Under the pieces are notes generated by a model. It saw only the letters and a program-made list of their open reading frames with translations. It did no database searches and was not told the origin of the DNA. A stretch of 64,000 nucleotides of DNA, from NCBI RefSeq assembly GCF_027923225.1, contig NZ_BSDI01000001.1, positions 39,946 through 103,945 on the forward strand, in the 5' to 3' direction. This document shows positions 33,652 through 41,809 of this stretch, piece after piece. This stretch comes from Phytohabitans aurantiacus (GTDB taxonomy: Bacteria; Actinomycetota; Actinomycetes; Mycobacteriales; Micromonosporaceae). Position 1 is the stretch's first letter. Every line of letters begins with the position of its first letter. Position numbers and translations under genes: made by a program.

Positions 33652-34631
33652 GGCAGGGGTCCTCCTGGGGGTGGGAAGGCGAGCAGTGCGATCGCGATGT
33701 TGTCGTGACCGCCGCCGTCCAGCGCGACGGTGGTGAGGTGGCGGGCGGCGTCGATCGGTGACCGGCCCGCGATCGCTTCGGCCAGCGCCGCCGGGTCGGA
33801 CAGGTAGTGGTGCAGGCCGTCGGAGCAGAGCAGCAGGTGACCCGGTCCGGTCGGGCGCAGCGACATCACCTGCGCCTCCGGATCGCCGGAATCGGCTCCC
33901 AGCCAACGGATCAGCGCCCGCGACTCCGGGTCGGGTTCGAGTGCGAGCGGCAACGGGCGGCCGGCGGCGATCAGAGCCGCCATCGAATCGTCGATGGTCA
34001 TTCCGGCGGCGTCGGAACCGAGCCAGTACGCCCGGCTGTCACCGATCCAGCCCACCGTCACGCCTTCCGGTGTCACGACGCCGGAGACGTAGGTACAGCT
34101 CGGTGGCGCGTCGCCGTCGCTCGCCTCGGCGACAGCCCGCGCGGCGGCGGCAGCGGCCCGGGCAGCCTCCACAGTGGCCTTCGCCGGGTCGGCGCCCCGG
34201 CTCAGATCCGCCAGCAGTGACGTGAGTCCCGCCTCAGAGGCGTCGTGCGAGGCCGCGTCGGAACGGGTCGATGTGGACACGCCATCGCACACCACGGCCA
34301 GGTTGAGCCCGGCCGACCGGCCCACCACGACCGCGTCCTCGTTGCGGCGGCGCCGCCGGCCCTTGTCGGTCACGGCGGCGACGGTGCCCAGGTCCAGCTC
34401 CGCGTGGTCGCGCCCCACCGAACGGCGGCGTCCACAGTGGTCGCAGTACGCCTGGGAAGTCGCGAACGTTTCACCACAACCGCCACACGCCGTACCCGAC
34501 GCGCGCGACGACACCCACACCGTCGGCACCTCCACGCGCGGCGGCTCACCGGTGTCGAGGTTGCGCCCGCAAACCTCGCAGAACCGGTGGTCCGCCTCGC
34601 TCGGCGGGCCGTGCTCGGGACAGGCCCTCAC
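33648..34631 (-). CDS. PP2C-type Ser/Thr phosphatase with zinc-ribbon N-terminus
   Basis: This 327-residue protein carries two zinc-ribbon pairs (CPEHGPP with FCEVCG, and CGGCGETF with YCDHCG) before a PP2C domain (about 75-320). Metal-binding motifs are VTDKGRRRRRNEDAV, VVCDGVST, GWIGDSRAYWL, LLLCSDGLHHYL and GGGHDNIAI, all intact. It most likely reverses phosphorylation by the PknG-like kinase encoded immediately upstream. The shared zinc-ribbon type with the kinase and FHA protein supports a physical complex. Start GTG 34631 overlaps the kinase stop (GTGA). Confidence 0.92.
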   Translation of the reverse strand: MRACPEHGPPSEADHRFCEVCGRNLDTGEPPRVEVPTVWVSSRASGTACGGCGETFATSQAYCDHCGRRRSVGRDHAELDLGTVAAVTDKGRRRRRNEDAVVVGRSAGLNLAVVCDGVSTSTRSDAASHDASEAGLTSLLADLSRGADPAKATVEAARAAAAAARAVAEASDGDAPPSCTYVSGVVTPEGVTVGWIGDSRAYWLGSDAAGMTIDDSMAALIAAGRPLPLALEPDPESRALIRWLGADSGDPEAQVMSLRPTGPGHLLLCSDGLHHYLSDPAALAEAIAGRSPIDAARHLTTVALDGGGHDNIAIALLAFPPPGGPLP

Positions 34632-36865
34632 GTGAGCGTCCTCGGGCGGACGGCGTTGGCGCGGTCGACGAGCGCGATGCGCGTATCGGGGTCCTGCGCG
34701 AGCTGAGCCATCGCCCGGTACGCCTGCTCCAGCCCCAGGCGCAGCCCGCGCTCGCTCAACTCGTGGCCCAGTACCTTGGCGCCCGGTGGCAGCCGGTGCC
34801 CCGGAAGCCTCGACCCGTTGATCCAGCCCAGTGCCGCCTCCAGCATCTCCACGGCGAGCCGGGCGCGGCGCTCGACGTCCAGCGTGATCCGTTCCAGCCG
34901 GCCGGACGCGGAGACCAGGTCGTCGTGCTTGAGCGCGTGCGCCTCGGCTCTGAGGCTGGCACGCACGCCCGCCACCTGCGCGGCGATGTGCAGGCTGGAG
35001 CTGTCGGGCACCTGGTCGAGCACCGAGAGCGCGCCGGCACGGTCACCCGCCGCCAGGCGGATACGGGCGAGTCCGAAGGCGGCGCTGATGTACCCGCGAT
35101 CCACGCGCCAGACCCGCTCGTAGAGCTTGGCGGCAGCGTCCACGTCGCCCGTGCACTCGACCGCGGCGGCCAGCGCCAGCCGTGCGGCCGGCTCACCGGG
35201 CAACTCGTCGTAGACGGCGTCGAACGACACCCGCGCCTCGGCGGCGTTGTCTCCCGCCAGCGCGGCGATGCCCCGGTACCAGTCGATGCGCCAGTCGAAC
35301 GGGTCGGTCGCGGCCAACTCGTCCAGCCCAGCCTTCGCGCCCGCCAGGTCGCCGCTCTCGATGCGGGCCCGCACCAGCCGGAGCACTATCTCCACACTGG
35401 ACATCGGTGCCGCCTCCAGCTGCTTCACCGCCTCCGCTGGGTCGGCGACGCTCAACGTGGCAAGGAAACCAGCGCCCGGGTCGAGCACGTCGACCTGCGG
35501 CAGCGGCAGCCCGGCGGCCACATCGGACGGACGCAGCTCAGCGACCGTCTCTTCGCCGACCTCGCCCGCCCCCGTGCCGAATGCGCGCCGCTCCGGCGTG
35601 AACTGCCGGGACAGCGTCGGCCGCGCGATGCCGTCTGTCGCCGAAACCACCTCGCGCAGCACGCCGAGCAGTTGCTCGCTCAACTCGGCCGCCGACTGGA
35701 AGCGCCTGTCGCGATCCTTGTGCGTGGCCCTGCGCAGCAGCCGGTGGTACGACTCCTCCTGCGCCAGCAGCGGCACATCCTTCGGGAGCTCGTGGGCGTA
35801 CGTGGTGGAGAACCCGCGGAACTCGAAGCTCAGTACCGCCAGCGACCGCCCGACGGTGTAGATGTCCGAGGCGACCGACGGACCCAGCTCCGCCACCTCC
35901 GGCGCCTGGTATCCGGGCGTGCCGTACACCGCGCTCACGTCGTCGTCGGCCCGCCGCACACCGCCGAGGTCGATGAGCTTGAGCTGTTCCTCGGCGTGGA
36001 TCACGTTGTCTGGCTTGAAGTCGCAGAAGATGAGGCCCCGGTCGTGCAGGTAGCCAAGGGCCGGCAGGATCTCGACGCCGTACGCGATGACCTCTGCCAG
36101 CGGCAGCACCCGGGCACCCTCGGCCCGCCGCGCCACCAGGATGTCGCGCAGCGAATGGCCGCCGACATACTCCATCACGATGTACCCGATCAGCTCACCG
36201 GTCTTCGGATCCGGGTGCTGGACGAAGTCGAAGATCTTCACGATGTTCGGGTGGTCCATCTCGACCAGGAATCGCCGCTCGGTCACCGCGGAGGCCATCG
36301 CGTCGGCGTCACCGGTGTTGATGAGTCCCTTGAGGACAACCCATCGCTCAGTGACCGCGTCGCCGACGTTGCGGTCGCGGGCCAGGTAGATCCAGCCCAA
36401 CCCGCCATAGGCCAGGGCGCCGAGCATCTCGTACCGGTCGTTGACGATGTCGCCGGGGTGCAGGCGGGGCACGAACGAGAACGGTGTGCCGCAGCTGGGG
36501 CAGAATCCCTCGACGCGGCCGGGCTTTCCGTCCTTGCCGCGCCCGACCGCCTCGTTGCACTTCGCGCAGTACCGCCGGCCCTCGGCCACCTTCGGGTCCT
36601 GCATGACCGCGGTCGCGGGGTCGCGCAACGGCACCCGAGCGATGTCGATCAGACCGGCGCCGAGCCCACCACGCGAAGAACCACGCGTGCGGCCCGAGCT
36701 GGCGCGCGTCGACCCGGCACTCACCGTGGCGACAGACGGCACGGACGCGGGAGACGCGGCCGACGGCACGCTCGCCAGCGGCTTGTCGGGCTTCTTGCGC
36801 CCGCACTCGTCGCAGTAGCCCTCCGGTCCGTACGACCCGGGACAGTCGGCCCGGACACACCTCAT
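34628..36865 (-). CDS. pknG: PknG-like Ser/Thr protein kinase
   Basis: This 745-residue soluble kinase follows PknG architecture. It has an N-terminal zinc ribbon (C3, C8, C18, C21), then a second rubredoxin-like pair (YCAKCNE and FCPSCGTPF at about 110-145). The kinase domain (about 150-405) has ALAYGGLGWIYLARD, catalytic lysine in VVLKGL, GLIFCDFKPDN in the catalytic loop and a DLGG variant of DFG. A TPR-rich C-terminal half (about 460-745) follows. Non-canonical HRD and DFG motifs also occur in mycobacterial PknG, which phosphorylates GarA to control 2-oxoglutarate metabolism. ATG 36865 overlaps the upstream stop (ATGA). The glnH and glnX neighbours strongly support the name. Confidence 0.93.
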   Translation of the reverse strand: MRCVRADCPGSYGPEGYCDECGRKKPDKPLASVPSAASPASVPSVATVSAGSTRASSGRTRGSSRGGLGAGLIDIARVPLRDPATAVMQDPKVAEGRRYCAKCNEAVGRGKDGKPGRVEGFCPSCGTPFSFVPRLHPGDIVNDRYEMLGALAYGGLGWIYLARDRNVGDAVTERWVVLKGLINTGDADAMASAVTERRFLVEMDHPNIVKIFDFVQHPDPKTGELIGYIVMEYVGGHSLRDILVARRAEGARVLPLAEVIAYGVEILPALGYLHDRGLIFCDFKPDNVIHAEEQLKLIDLGGVRRADDDVSAVYGTPGYQAPEVAELGPSVASDIYTVGRSLAVLSFEFRGFSTTYAHELPKDVPLLAQEESYHRLLRRATHKDRDRRFQSAAELSEQLLGVLREVVSATDGIARPTLSRQFTPERRAFGTGAGEVGEETVAELRPSDVAAGLPLPQVDVLDPGAGFLATLSVADPAEAVKQLEAAPMSSVEIVLRLVRARIESGDLAGAKAGLDELAATDPFDWRIDWYRGIAALAGDNAAEARVSFDAVYDELPGEPAARLALAAAVECTGDVDAAAKLYERVWRVDRGYISAAFGLARIRLAAGDRAGALSVLDQVPDSSSLHIAAQVAGVRASLRAEAHALKHDDLVSASGRLERITLDVERRARLAVEMLEAALGWINGSRLPGHRLPPGAKVLGHELSERGLRLGLEQAYRAMAQLAQDPDTRIALVDRANAVRPRTLT

Positions 36866-38061
36866 CGGTGTCCCCTCTCCGTGAGTTCGTTGAGGTAACG
36901 CTGGTAGGCAACCACCGCGCGGGTTGCGGCCGGCAGGTCGCACGGGCTCGTGTACAACAGCTCCTGCGCGGCCCGATGCAGCTCCGAAAGCTGCGCGTGC
37001 TCGGCCAGCGCCATCCGTCCGGTACGAGCCCGGTAGGCGTCGAGCCGGCCGCGCAGCTCGGCCCGGCGTTGCATAAGGCCATCGGCCGCCTGGTGCAGGT
37101 GCGCGGCCCGCTCGCGAGCCGCCGTCACCGAACGCTCCACGATGGACAGCTCATCGGCCAGCCGCGGCCACCGCTGCTCGCGGTGGAGCTGGTCGAGCTG
37201 CGCGATATGGGCGCGCAAGGCCGGGACCGCGTCGGGCGCCGCCGGCAAGCCCGGGTTCGCGATCTTTTCAAGGGCTATCGAGTACGCCGCCGCCGCGACC
37301 GCCTCGGCGTTGGCCACCTCGTCGAGGGCTGCCTTCAGCCGCCGGATGCGTTCCGGATACGCGTCGCGGAGCCGGCTGTAGTCGGCCAGCTTCGCCGCCA
37401 ACCCGTCCACATCGCGCACCAGGTCGGCCGCCGGACCGACCGGATCCAGCGGGTCACGCATAGCGGCGAACGTCGCCTCCGCCAGCCGTACGTCCAGCCG
37501 CTCCACATCGGACCCCGTGGTGGCGTACCCGAGCACATCCGCCACCTGCCTGGCCTGCTCCAGCGCCTTGCTCACCGGCTCGAACCGGTGGGCCGTCTCG
37601 GCCTGCGCGGTCTGCACGTCGTCGAGCGTGTCGGTGACCTCGGCGCTGGCCCGCTCCAGCTCCTGGGCGAGTCCCATCGTGGTCACCCAGTTCGGAGGCG
37701 GACCGGCGAGCGGATCCTCGACCACCATGCCGTCCGGTCCCAACGGCAGCACCGGGCCACGCAACAGGATGGTCAGCTCCTGCAGCTCCTCGTCGCCCGG
37801 GCGGGACCGCTCGGCCCGTACCGCCTTCACCCGGTCGAGCACCGACCTCAACGCACTGAACTGCGACCACAGCGTGTCGACACGCGGCAGCGTCTCGGCG
37901 GCCACCGCCTGCGTCGTACCCCGCAGATCGTTGCGGCGCAACACGACAAGTCCCGGATGAGCGTCCACTGTGTACATCGCTGCCGAGATCCGGTCATGCG
38001 CGGCCACCAGCCCGACGATGGCGAAATCCACCTCGTCGCGGCTCATCGGCGGCGAAACCAT
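36862..38061 (-). CDS. Helical/coiled-coil protein between glnH and pknG
   Basis: This 399-residue protein is almost entirely alpha-helical by composition, with long Ala/Glu/Arg/Leu stretches such as RAEEVTD-like heptads around 130-180 and 230-380. It has no signal peptide and no cysteine-rich or catalytic motif. It is embedded between glnH and pknG with 3-nt and overlapping junctions, so it is surely coexpressed. A scaffold linking the membrane receptor to the kinase is a reasonable guess; I cannot name a family. Start is ATG 38061 (second choice ATG 38046). Confidence 0.82.
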   Translation of the reverse strand: MVSPPMSRDEVDFAIVGLVAAHDRISAAMYTVDAHPGLVVLRRNDLRGTTQAVAAETLPRVDTLWSQFSALRSVLDRVKAVRAERSRPGDEELQELTILLRGPVLPLGPDGMVVEDPLAGPPPNWVTTMGLAQELERASAEVTDTLDDVQTAQAETAHRFEPVSKALEQARQVADVLGYATTGSDVERLDVRLAEATFAAMRDPLDPVGPAADLVRDVDGLAAKLADYSRLRDAYPERIRRLKAALDEVANAEAVAAAAYSIALEKIANPGLPAAPDAVPALRAHIAQLDQLHREQRWPRLADELSIVERSVTAARERAAHLHQAADGLMQRRAELRGRLDAYRARTGRMALAEHAQLSELHRAAQELLYTSPCDLPAATRAVVAYQRYLNELTERGHR

Positions 38062-38064
38062 TGC

Positions 38065-39036
38065 TCAGTCCTGGTATCGGGCGGCGGGCGGCTGCGGCGT
38101 GCTGCCCAGCGCGGAGAGCCACTTGTTGTAGAGCCGGGTCCAGGTGCCGTCGGCGCGCAGTCCTTCGAGGACGCCGTTGACGAAGCGCACCAGGTCGGTC
38201 GACTCCTTCTTCATCGCCATGCCGTACGGCTCCTCGGTGAACCGCTCCGGCAGTACGACCGTGCTCGGGTCCTGCGCCGCGAACCCGGCCAGGATCGCGT
38301 CGTCGGTGGAGACCGCGGCGACCTGGTTCTGCTGGAGCATCACCAGGCAATCGAGGGCGTCGGCGCCCGATACCGGTTTCGCTTGTGGCGCCTTCGCCGC
38401 GATGTTGCGGATCGACGTGCTGCCCGTGGCCGCGCACACCTTCTGTCCGGTGAGATCCTTCAGCCCTTTGATCGCCGAGCCCTTCGCCACCAGGATCGCC
38501 TGGCCCGCGCTGAAGTACTCAGTGGAGAACGCCACCCGCTGCCACCGGTCACAGTTCATCGTCATGCTGCGGATGACGATGTCGACGGTGTTTTCCTGGA
38601 TCGCCTTCTCCCGCTCGGCCGTCGTGACCGTGCGGAACTGCACCTTGTTGCGGTCGCCGAAGATGGCCTCCGCGATCTCGTACGCCAGGTCGATCTCGAA
38701 ACCCACCAGGTTGCCGGTCTTCGGATCGCGGTACCCGAAGCGATAGTTGTTCTGGTCGACACCGACGACCAAGCGGCCGCGCTTCACGATCTGCGCCATC
38801 GTCGAGCCCGCCGGCATCCGGCCCGCCGCCGGCAACGCGCCTGACGGCCGCAGGCTTGCACGCGGGTCGCAGGAGCCGGCCGGGGCGGCGGCACCGGAGG
38901 GAATGACCGCGGGGTCCTTGGCGTCGACCGGGCGGGGTGCGCCACCGTCGGCCCGACCCTCCGGCAGCGCCTCGGCGGTCGTACAGCCGGCGAGGAACAT
39001 CGCCGCCACCAGAGCCGCACCGATCGCGCCTTTCAT
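38065..39036 (-). CDS. glnH: GlnH-like amino-acid-binding lipoprotein
   Basis: This 323-residue type II periplasmic-binding protein has a lipobox MFLAGC (cysteine 18) and a Pro/Gly linker. The SBP_bac_3 domain begins near residue 95, with GRLVVGVDQNNYRFGYRD, VGFEIDLAYEIAEAIF, DIVIRSMTMNCDRW and GQKVCAATGSTSI. In mycobacteria GlnH senses acidic amino acids and signals through GlnX to PknG. No ABC permease or ATPase for amino acids is adjacent, which fits a sensor rather than a transporter. ATG 39036 overlaps glnX's stop (ATGA). Confidence 0.92.
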   Translation of the reverse strand: MKGAIGAALVAAMFLAGCTTAEALPEGRADGGAPRPVDAKDPAVIPSGAAAPAGSCDPRASLRPSGALPAAGRMPAGSTMAQIVKRGRLVVGVDQNNYRFGYRDPKTGNLVGFEIDLAYEIAEAIFGDRNKVQFRTVTTAEREKAIQENTVDIVIRSMTMNCDRWQRVAFSTEYFSAGQAILVAKGSAIKGLKDLTGQKVCAATGSTSIRNIAAKAPQAKPVSGADALDCLVMLQQNQVAAVSTDDAILAGFAAQDPSTVVLPERFTEEPYGMAMKKESTDLVRFVNGVLEGLRADGTWTRLYNKWLSALGSTPQPPAARYQD

Positions 39037-40334
39037 CGGTACTCCGCCAGCCGCCGCTGGATGCCCAGAGCCGCGCCGAGGATCAGCAGGGCCGCCAGCA
39101 GCCCGACCCCGATGTCGGCTGCCGTCAGCGCCCCGGCGGCACTGTCCACCTCCCGAGTGAAGGTCTTCCCGTTGTGCTCGATCGCCTCAGCGAGCTGCGC
39201 GTCGAGCTTCCCCGCGATGCTCGCCGTCGACGTGGGCTCCGTGCCGATCGCGGCGGTCACCGCGTTTCCGTACTGGCCGCCTTCGTCGAGCGCGCGCAGA
39301 TCCTTGTGCGCTTCCAGCCACTTCTGCGCCTCGGCGTCCGCCGCCCGCGCGTACGCCTGGGTGGCGTCGTCGGCACCGTCCAGTACCAGAAGCTGGGTGA
39401 CCCGCGGCATCACCTCGACGTAGTCCTTCTCGAACGCCGCGCCGTTGCCCCGTGCCACCAGCGTGTGCGCCTCGTCGGCCCGGGCCTGCAACGCCGCGAT
39501 CCGCGCACCCGCCAGCCGGGCCACCTGCGCGGAGCCCTCGTCGCGGCTCGCGTCCAACCGCCCAGCCGCCAGTACCGCCGACACCGCCAGCCAGATCACC
39601 AGGACGGCAGCCGCCCCCGTGGCGGCCAGCAACCCGACGTTGAAGACTCGGTTGGTGCGCCGGGTCAGGTACCGCTGCACGACAATGAGCGCGGCGATCG
39701 TCACCAGCCCGAGGAAAATGGCGAACCAAGGGAAGGCTCCGGCACTGTCCCGCGCGTCGTCCAGCTCCTCCGAAACCGCCTCGTACAGCGACTGCGCCGC
39801 CGGCAGCAGGCTCGACCGCATCAGGCCGGACGCCTCACGCAGGTAGGCGCCGCCGATCGGTACGCCCTGGCGGTTGTAGACCCGAGCCGTCTCGACAAGT
39901 CCTGTGTAGACCGGCAACTGGGCGGCAATCTTGGCGACCGCCGCGTCGCCCTCCTCACCGCCGGCCCGTCCGCCCGACACGATCGAGAGGGCGGCGGCCG
40001 CGTCGGCGATGTCGGCCTGGTACCGCTCACGCATCGCGGCCGGCTCGACGCCACCCGCAAGGAACGCGCTCGCGGCCGTGGCGTCGGCGTCGGAGAGCGC
40101 CCGGTACAGCCGCTGGGCGGCGACGGTCAGCTCGCCGTTTCGGGCGGTCGCTCCGTTGATCAGGTCGATGCGCTGGCGCACCCCGATCGCGCCGGCCAGC
40201 CCCGTGGCGAGGCCCAGCACGATGAGTACGGCCATGGCCAGTCCCAGCCGCCCGGGAGTACGGCGAAGACGCCGCTGCACCGCAGGAAGCCGCCGGGCGA
40301 TCGTCGCCGGTTCGCGAACGAGAGTCACGCTCAC
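39033..40334 (-). CDS. glnX: GlnX-like membrane sensor/transducer
   Basis: This protein of about 433 residues has four TM segments (about 33-53, 190-215, 225-250 and 400-425). Two extracytoplasmic helical domains, resembling Tar ligand-binding/four-helix sensor modules, lie between TM1-TM2 and TM3-TM4. No kinase or HAMP is present. In mycobacteria GlnX relays GlnH occupancy to PknG. Start is ambiguous: tandem GTG codons at 40337 and 40334, or GTG 40328 preceded by GAGGTG. Frame upstream of 40340 runs into the repeat region and is not coding. First gene of the seven-gene operon; transcription probably starts in 40335-40400. Confidence 0.9.
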   Translation of the reverse strand: MSVTLVREPATIARRLPAVQRRLRRTPGRLGLAMAVLIVLGLATGLAGAIGVRQRIDLINGATARNGELTVAAQRLYRALSDADATAASAFLAGGVEPAAMRERYQADIADAAAALSIVSGGRAGGEEGDAAVAKIAAQLPVYTGLVETARVYNRQGVPIGGAYLREASGLMRSSLLPAAQSLYEAVSEELDDARDSAGAFPWFAIFLGLVTIAALIVVQRYLTRRTNRVFNVGLLAATGAAAVLVIWLAVSAVLAAGRLDASRDEGSAQVARLAGARIAALQARADEAHTLVARGNGAAFEKDYVEVMPRVTQLLVLDGADDATQAYARAADAEAQKWLEAHKDLRALDEGGQYGNAVTAAIGTEPTSTASIAGKLDAQLAEAIEHNGKTFTREVDSAAGALTAADIGVGLLAALLILGAALGIQRRLAEYR

Positions 40335-40406
40335 CACCTCGGGGATCAAGGTATCCCCGAGGCGCAACCCACCCGCGCGCCCGCGCCCCCGCGCCCCCTT
40401 TCCGTC

Positions 40407-40482
40407 GATCAAGGGCGAATGCACGCGGTTCGATCTCTTTTCCGCGTGTATTCGCCCTTGATCCATGCGAATGCCCTTGATC
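40407..40482 (+). repeat. 76-nt covarying hairpin element, copy A
   Basis: The core 40407-40463 has 22-nt arms around a 13-nt loop containing GATCTCTTTT. The arm start GATCAAGGGC pairs with the arm end GCCCTTGATC. A third CCTTGATC half-site ends at 40482. Stem pairs at positions 11, 14 and 20 are Watson-Crick here. Unlike the other copies it lies upstream of, and antisense to, its nearest gene (glnX). Confidence 0.85.
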
Positions 40483-40488
40483 GCCGGT

Positions 40489-40515
40489 GGAGACGGCGGC
40501 TTTGCCGCCGTCTCC
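40489..40515. repeat. Perfect 12-bp hairpin with TTT loop
   Basis: GGAGACGGCGGC (40489-40500) and GCCGCCGTCTCC (40504-40515) form a perfect stem with a three-base loop, just right of element A. No gene ends here, so a terminator role is not obvious. Confidence 0.6.
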
Positions 40516-40551
40516 GCCGCCTGCACTGTCGGAGTGCGGCACCCAAGCCCG

Positions 40552-40611
40552 GCGATCTTGCAGTTGTCATGGCCCAAAGCGGGCATTTCGTCGCGACAAC
40601 TGCAAGGTCGC
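40552..40611. repeat. Long hairpin, 17-bp stem with nested loop stem
   Basis: GCGATCTTGCAGTTGTC (40552-40568) pairs with GACAACTGCAAGGTCGC (40595-40611) with a single T-G pair. The loop holds a second small inverted repeat (GCCC/GGGC). It sits between elements A and B. Confidence 0.6.
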
Positions 40612-40672
40612 CGCGCCGATGCTCGCACCGCGTGGCCCTGTCGTGCGTGACGGCGCGCGACGGCGGTCGGCC

Positions 40673-40788
40673 GCGCGGGCGCCGCGTGGGACAGCGCGCG
40701 AGGACGCGCGGGCGCCGCGTGGGACAGCGCGCGAGGACGCGCGGGCGCCGCGTGGGACAGCGCGCGGGCGCCGCGGGACAGCGCGCCG
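40673..40788. repeat. 33-bp tandem repeat (about 3.5 copies)
   Basis: The 33-bp unit starting GCGCGGGCGCCGCGTGGGAC repeats exactly at 40673 and 40706. It is followed by a 27-nt partial copy at 40739 and a degenerate piece to 40788. There are no unique spacers. Confidence 0.8.
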
Positions 40789-40799
40789 TGAGCGGCGTC

Positions 40800-40875
40800 G
40801 ATCAAGGCCATCCGCGTGGATCAAGGGCAAACGCACGCGGAAACGCGATCGAACCACGTGCATTCGCCCTTGATC
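40800..40875 (-). repeat. 76-nt covarying hairpin element, copy B
   Basis: Read on the minus strand, the core is 40875-40819 and the third half-site ends at 40800. Stem position 11 is G-U and position 14 is U-G. The loop differs (GATCGCGTTT). It begins 124 nt after the stop of the co-oriented cobalamin ATPase gene and lies in inverted orientation to copy A. Confidence 0.85.
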
Positions 40876-40896
40876 GGCGGAAGAGGGGCGCCGTCG

Positions 40897-40980
40897 GCGC
40901 GGCGCGGGCGGCGCAGTGCGCGGCGCGGGCGGCGCAGTGCGCGGCGCGGGCGGCGCAGTGCGCGGCGCGGGCGGCGCAGT
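40897..40980. repeat. 21-bp tandem repeat, four exact copies
   Basis: The 21-bp unit starting GCGCGGCGCGGGCGGCGCAG repeats exactly four times at 40897, 40918, 40939 and 40960. It lies between the ABC ATPase stop and element B, so it would be in the 3' untranslated region. Confidence 0.85.
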
Positions 40981-40999
40981 GCGCGGCCGCGCGGGTGGG

Positions 41000-41809
41000 C
41001 TAGGTGGGGCGGATGGGGATTACTACGGGGCCGTTGGGGGTGTCTAGGACGCGGACGGTGGCGGCGTAGTGGTTTGTGAGGAGTTGCTCGGTTAGGACTT
41101 CCGTGGGGGTGCCGGTGGCGGCGACTCGGCCGTTGGCTAGGAGGAGCAGGCGGTCGGCGTACTCGCCGGCAACCGAGAGGTCGTGCATCGTTGCCAGGAC
41201 TGTCAGGCCATCGTCGCGGCGGAGCTGGTCGACAAGTTCGAGTACTTCCTGCTGGTGGCCGATGTCCAGGGCGCTCGTGGGCTCGTCGAGCAGCAGCAGG
41301 GTGGCGCCCTGGGCTAGCGCGCGGGCCAGGAAGACGCGTTGGCGTTCGCCGCCGGAGAGCGTGGTGAGGTGGCGGTCGGCGAAGCGGGTCAGGTCCAGGC
41401 GGTGCAGGACGTCGTCGACGGCGGCCAGGTCGGCGGCGGATTCGCGGCCGAGCGGGCGGATGTAGGGGGTGCGGCCCAAGAGTACGTAGTCGAAGACGAC
41501 CATGCCGGGTGGGACGACCGGAGACTGTGCCACGGTCGCCACGATGCGGGCTCGCTGTCGCCGAGGCAGTCGGGCCGTGGGCGTACCAAATAGGGAGATG
41601 GACCCCGATGCTGGCAGGAGGCCGCCGACGGCGCGCAAGAGGGTCGATTTGCCGGCGCCATTGGGGCCGATGACGGTGACCCATTCGCCGGTGGCGACCG
41701 TCAGGTCGACGCCGGCCAGGATCGTGGCGCCGTCGAGCACGACGTGGAGGTCCGACACCTCGACGGCTGTCAAGGGGGGCGGGCCCGAAGGGCTGGGGGG
41801 CGGGAGCAT
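41000..41809 (-). CDS. btuD: Cobalamin-type ABC transporter ATP-binding protein (BtuD/FecE-like)
   Basis: This 269-residue ABC ATPase has Walker A IGPNGAGKSTLLRAVGG, Q-loop VAQSPVVPPGM, signature LSGGERQRVFLARALAQG, Walker B LLLLDEPTSALDI and the H-loop TMHDLSV. Subfamily features match iron-siderophore/vitamin B12 importers. ATG 41809 shares one base with the permease stop (TGATG). Specificity for cobalamin is inferred from the riboswitch upstream of the operon. The stop is followed by the 21-bp tandem repeats and element B. Confidence 0.9.
   Translation of the reverse strand: MLPPPSPSGPPPLTAVEVSDLHVVLDGATILAGVDLTVATGEWVTVIGPNGAGKSTLLRAVGGLLPASGSISLFGTPTARLPRRQRARIVATVAQSPVVPPGMVVFDYVLLGRTPYIRPLGRESAADLAAVDDVLHRLDLTRFADRHLTTLSGGERQRVFLARALAQGATLLLLDEPTSALDIGHQQEVLELVDQLRRDDGLTVLATMHDLSVAGEYADRLLLLANGRVAATGTPTEVLTEQLLTNHYAATVRVLDTPNGPVVIPIRPT

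Larger units (their letters stand above)
40335..40999. other. Non-coding repeat-dense region between glnX and ABC transporter
   Basis: The 665 bases hold no convincing gene. They contain the divergently oriented 76-nt elements A (40407) and B (40800), two large hairpins (40489-40515, 40552-40611), a 33-bp tandem repeat (40673-40788) and a 21-bp tandem repeat (40897-40980), all in very GC-rich low-complexity sequence. The glnX promoter must lie at the left end. Confidence 0.7.

Noticed and set aside
34763..36898. Long plus-strand open frame of 711 codons antisense to pknG
   Set aside because: The kinase motifs on the minus strand are unmistakable; the antisense translation is His/Arg-rich and featureless.
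40673..40980. Tandem repeats considered as a CRISPR array
   Set aside because: Units are contiguous with no spacers, are far too GC-biased, and no cas genes are present.
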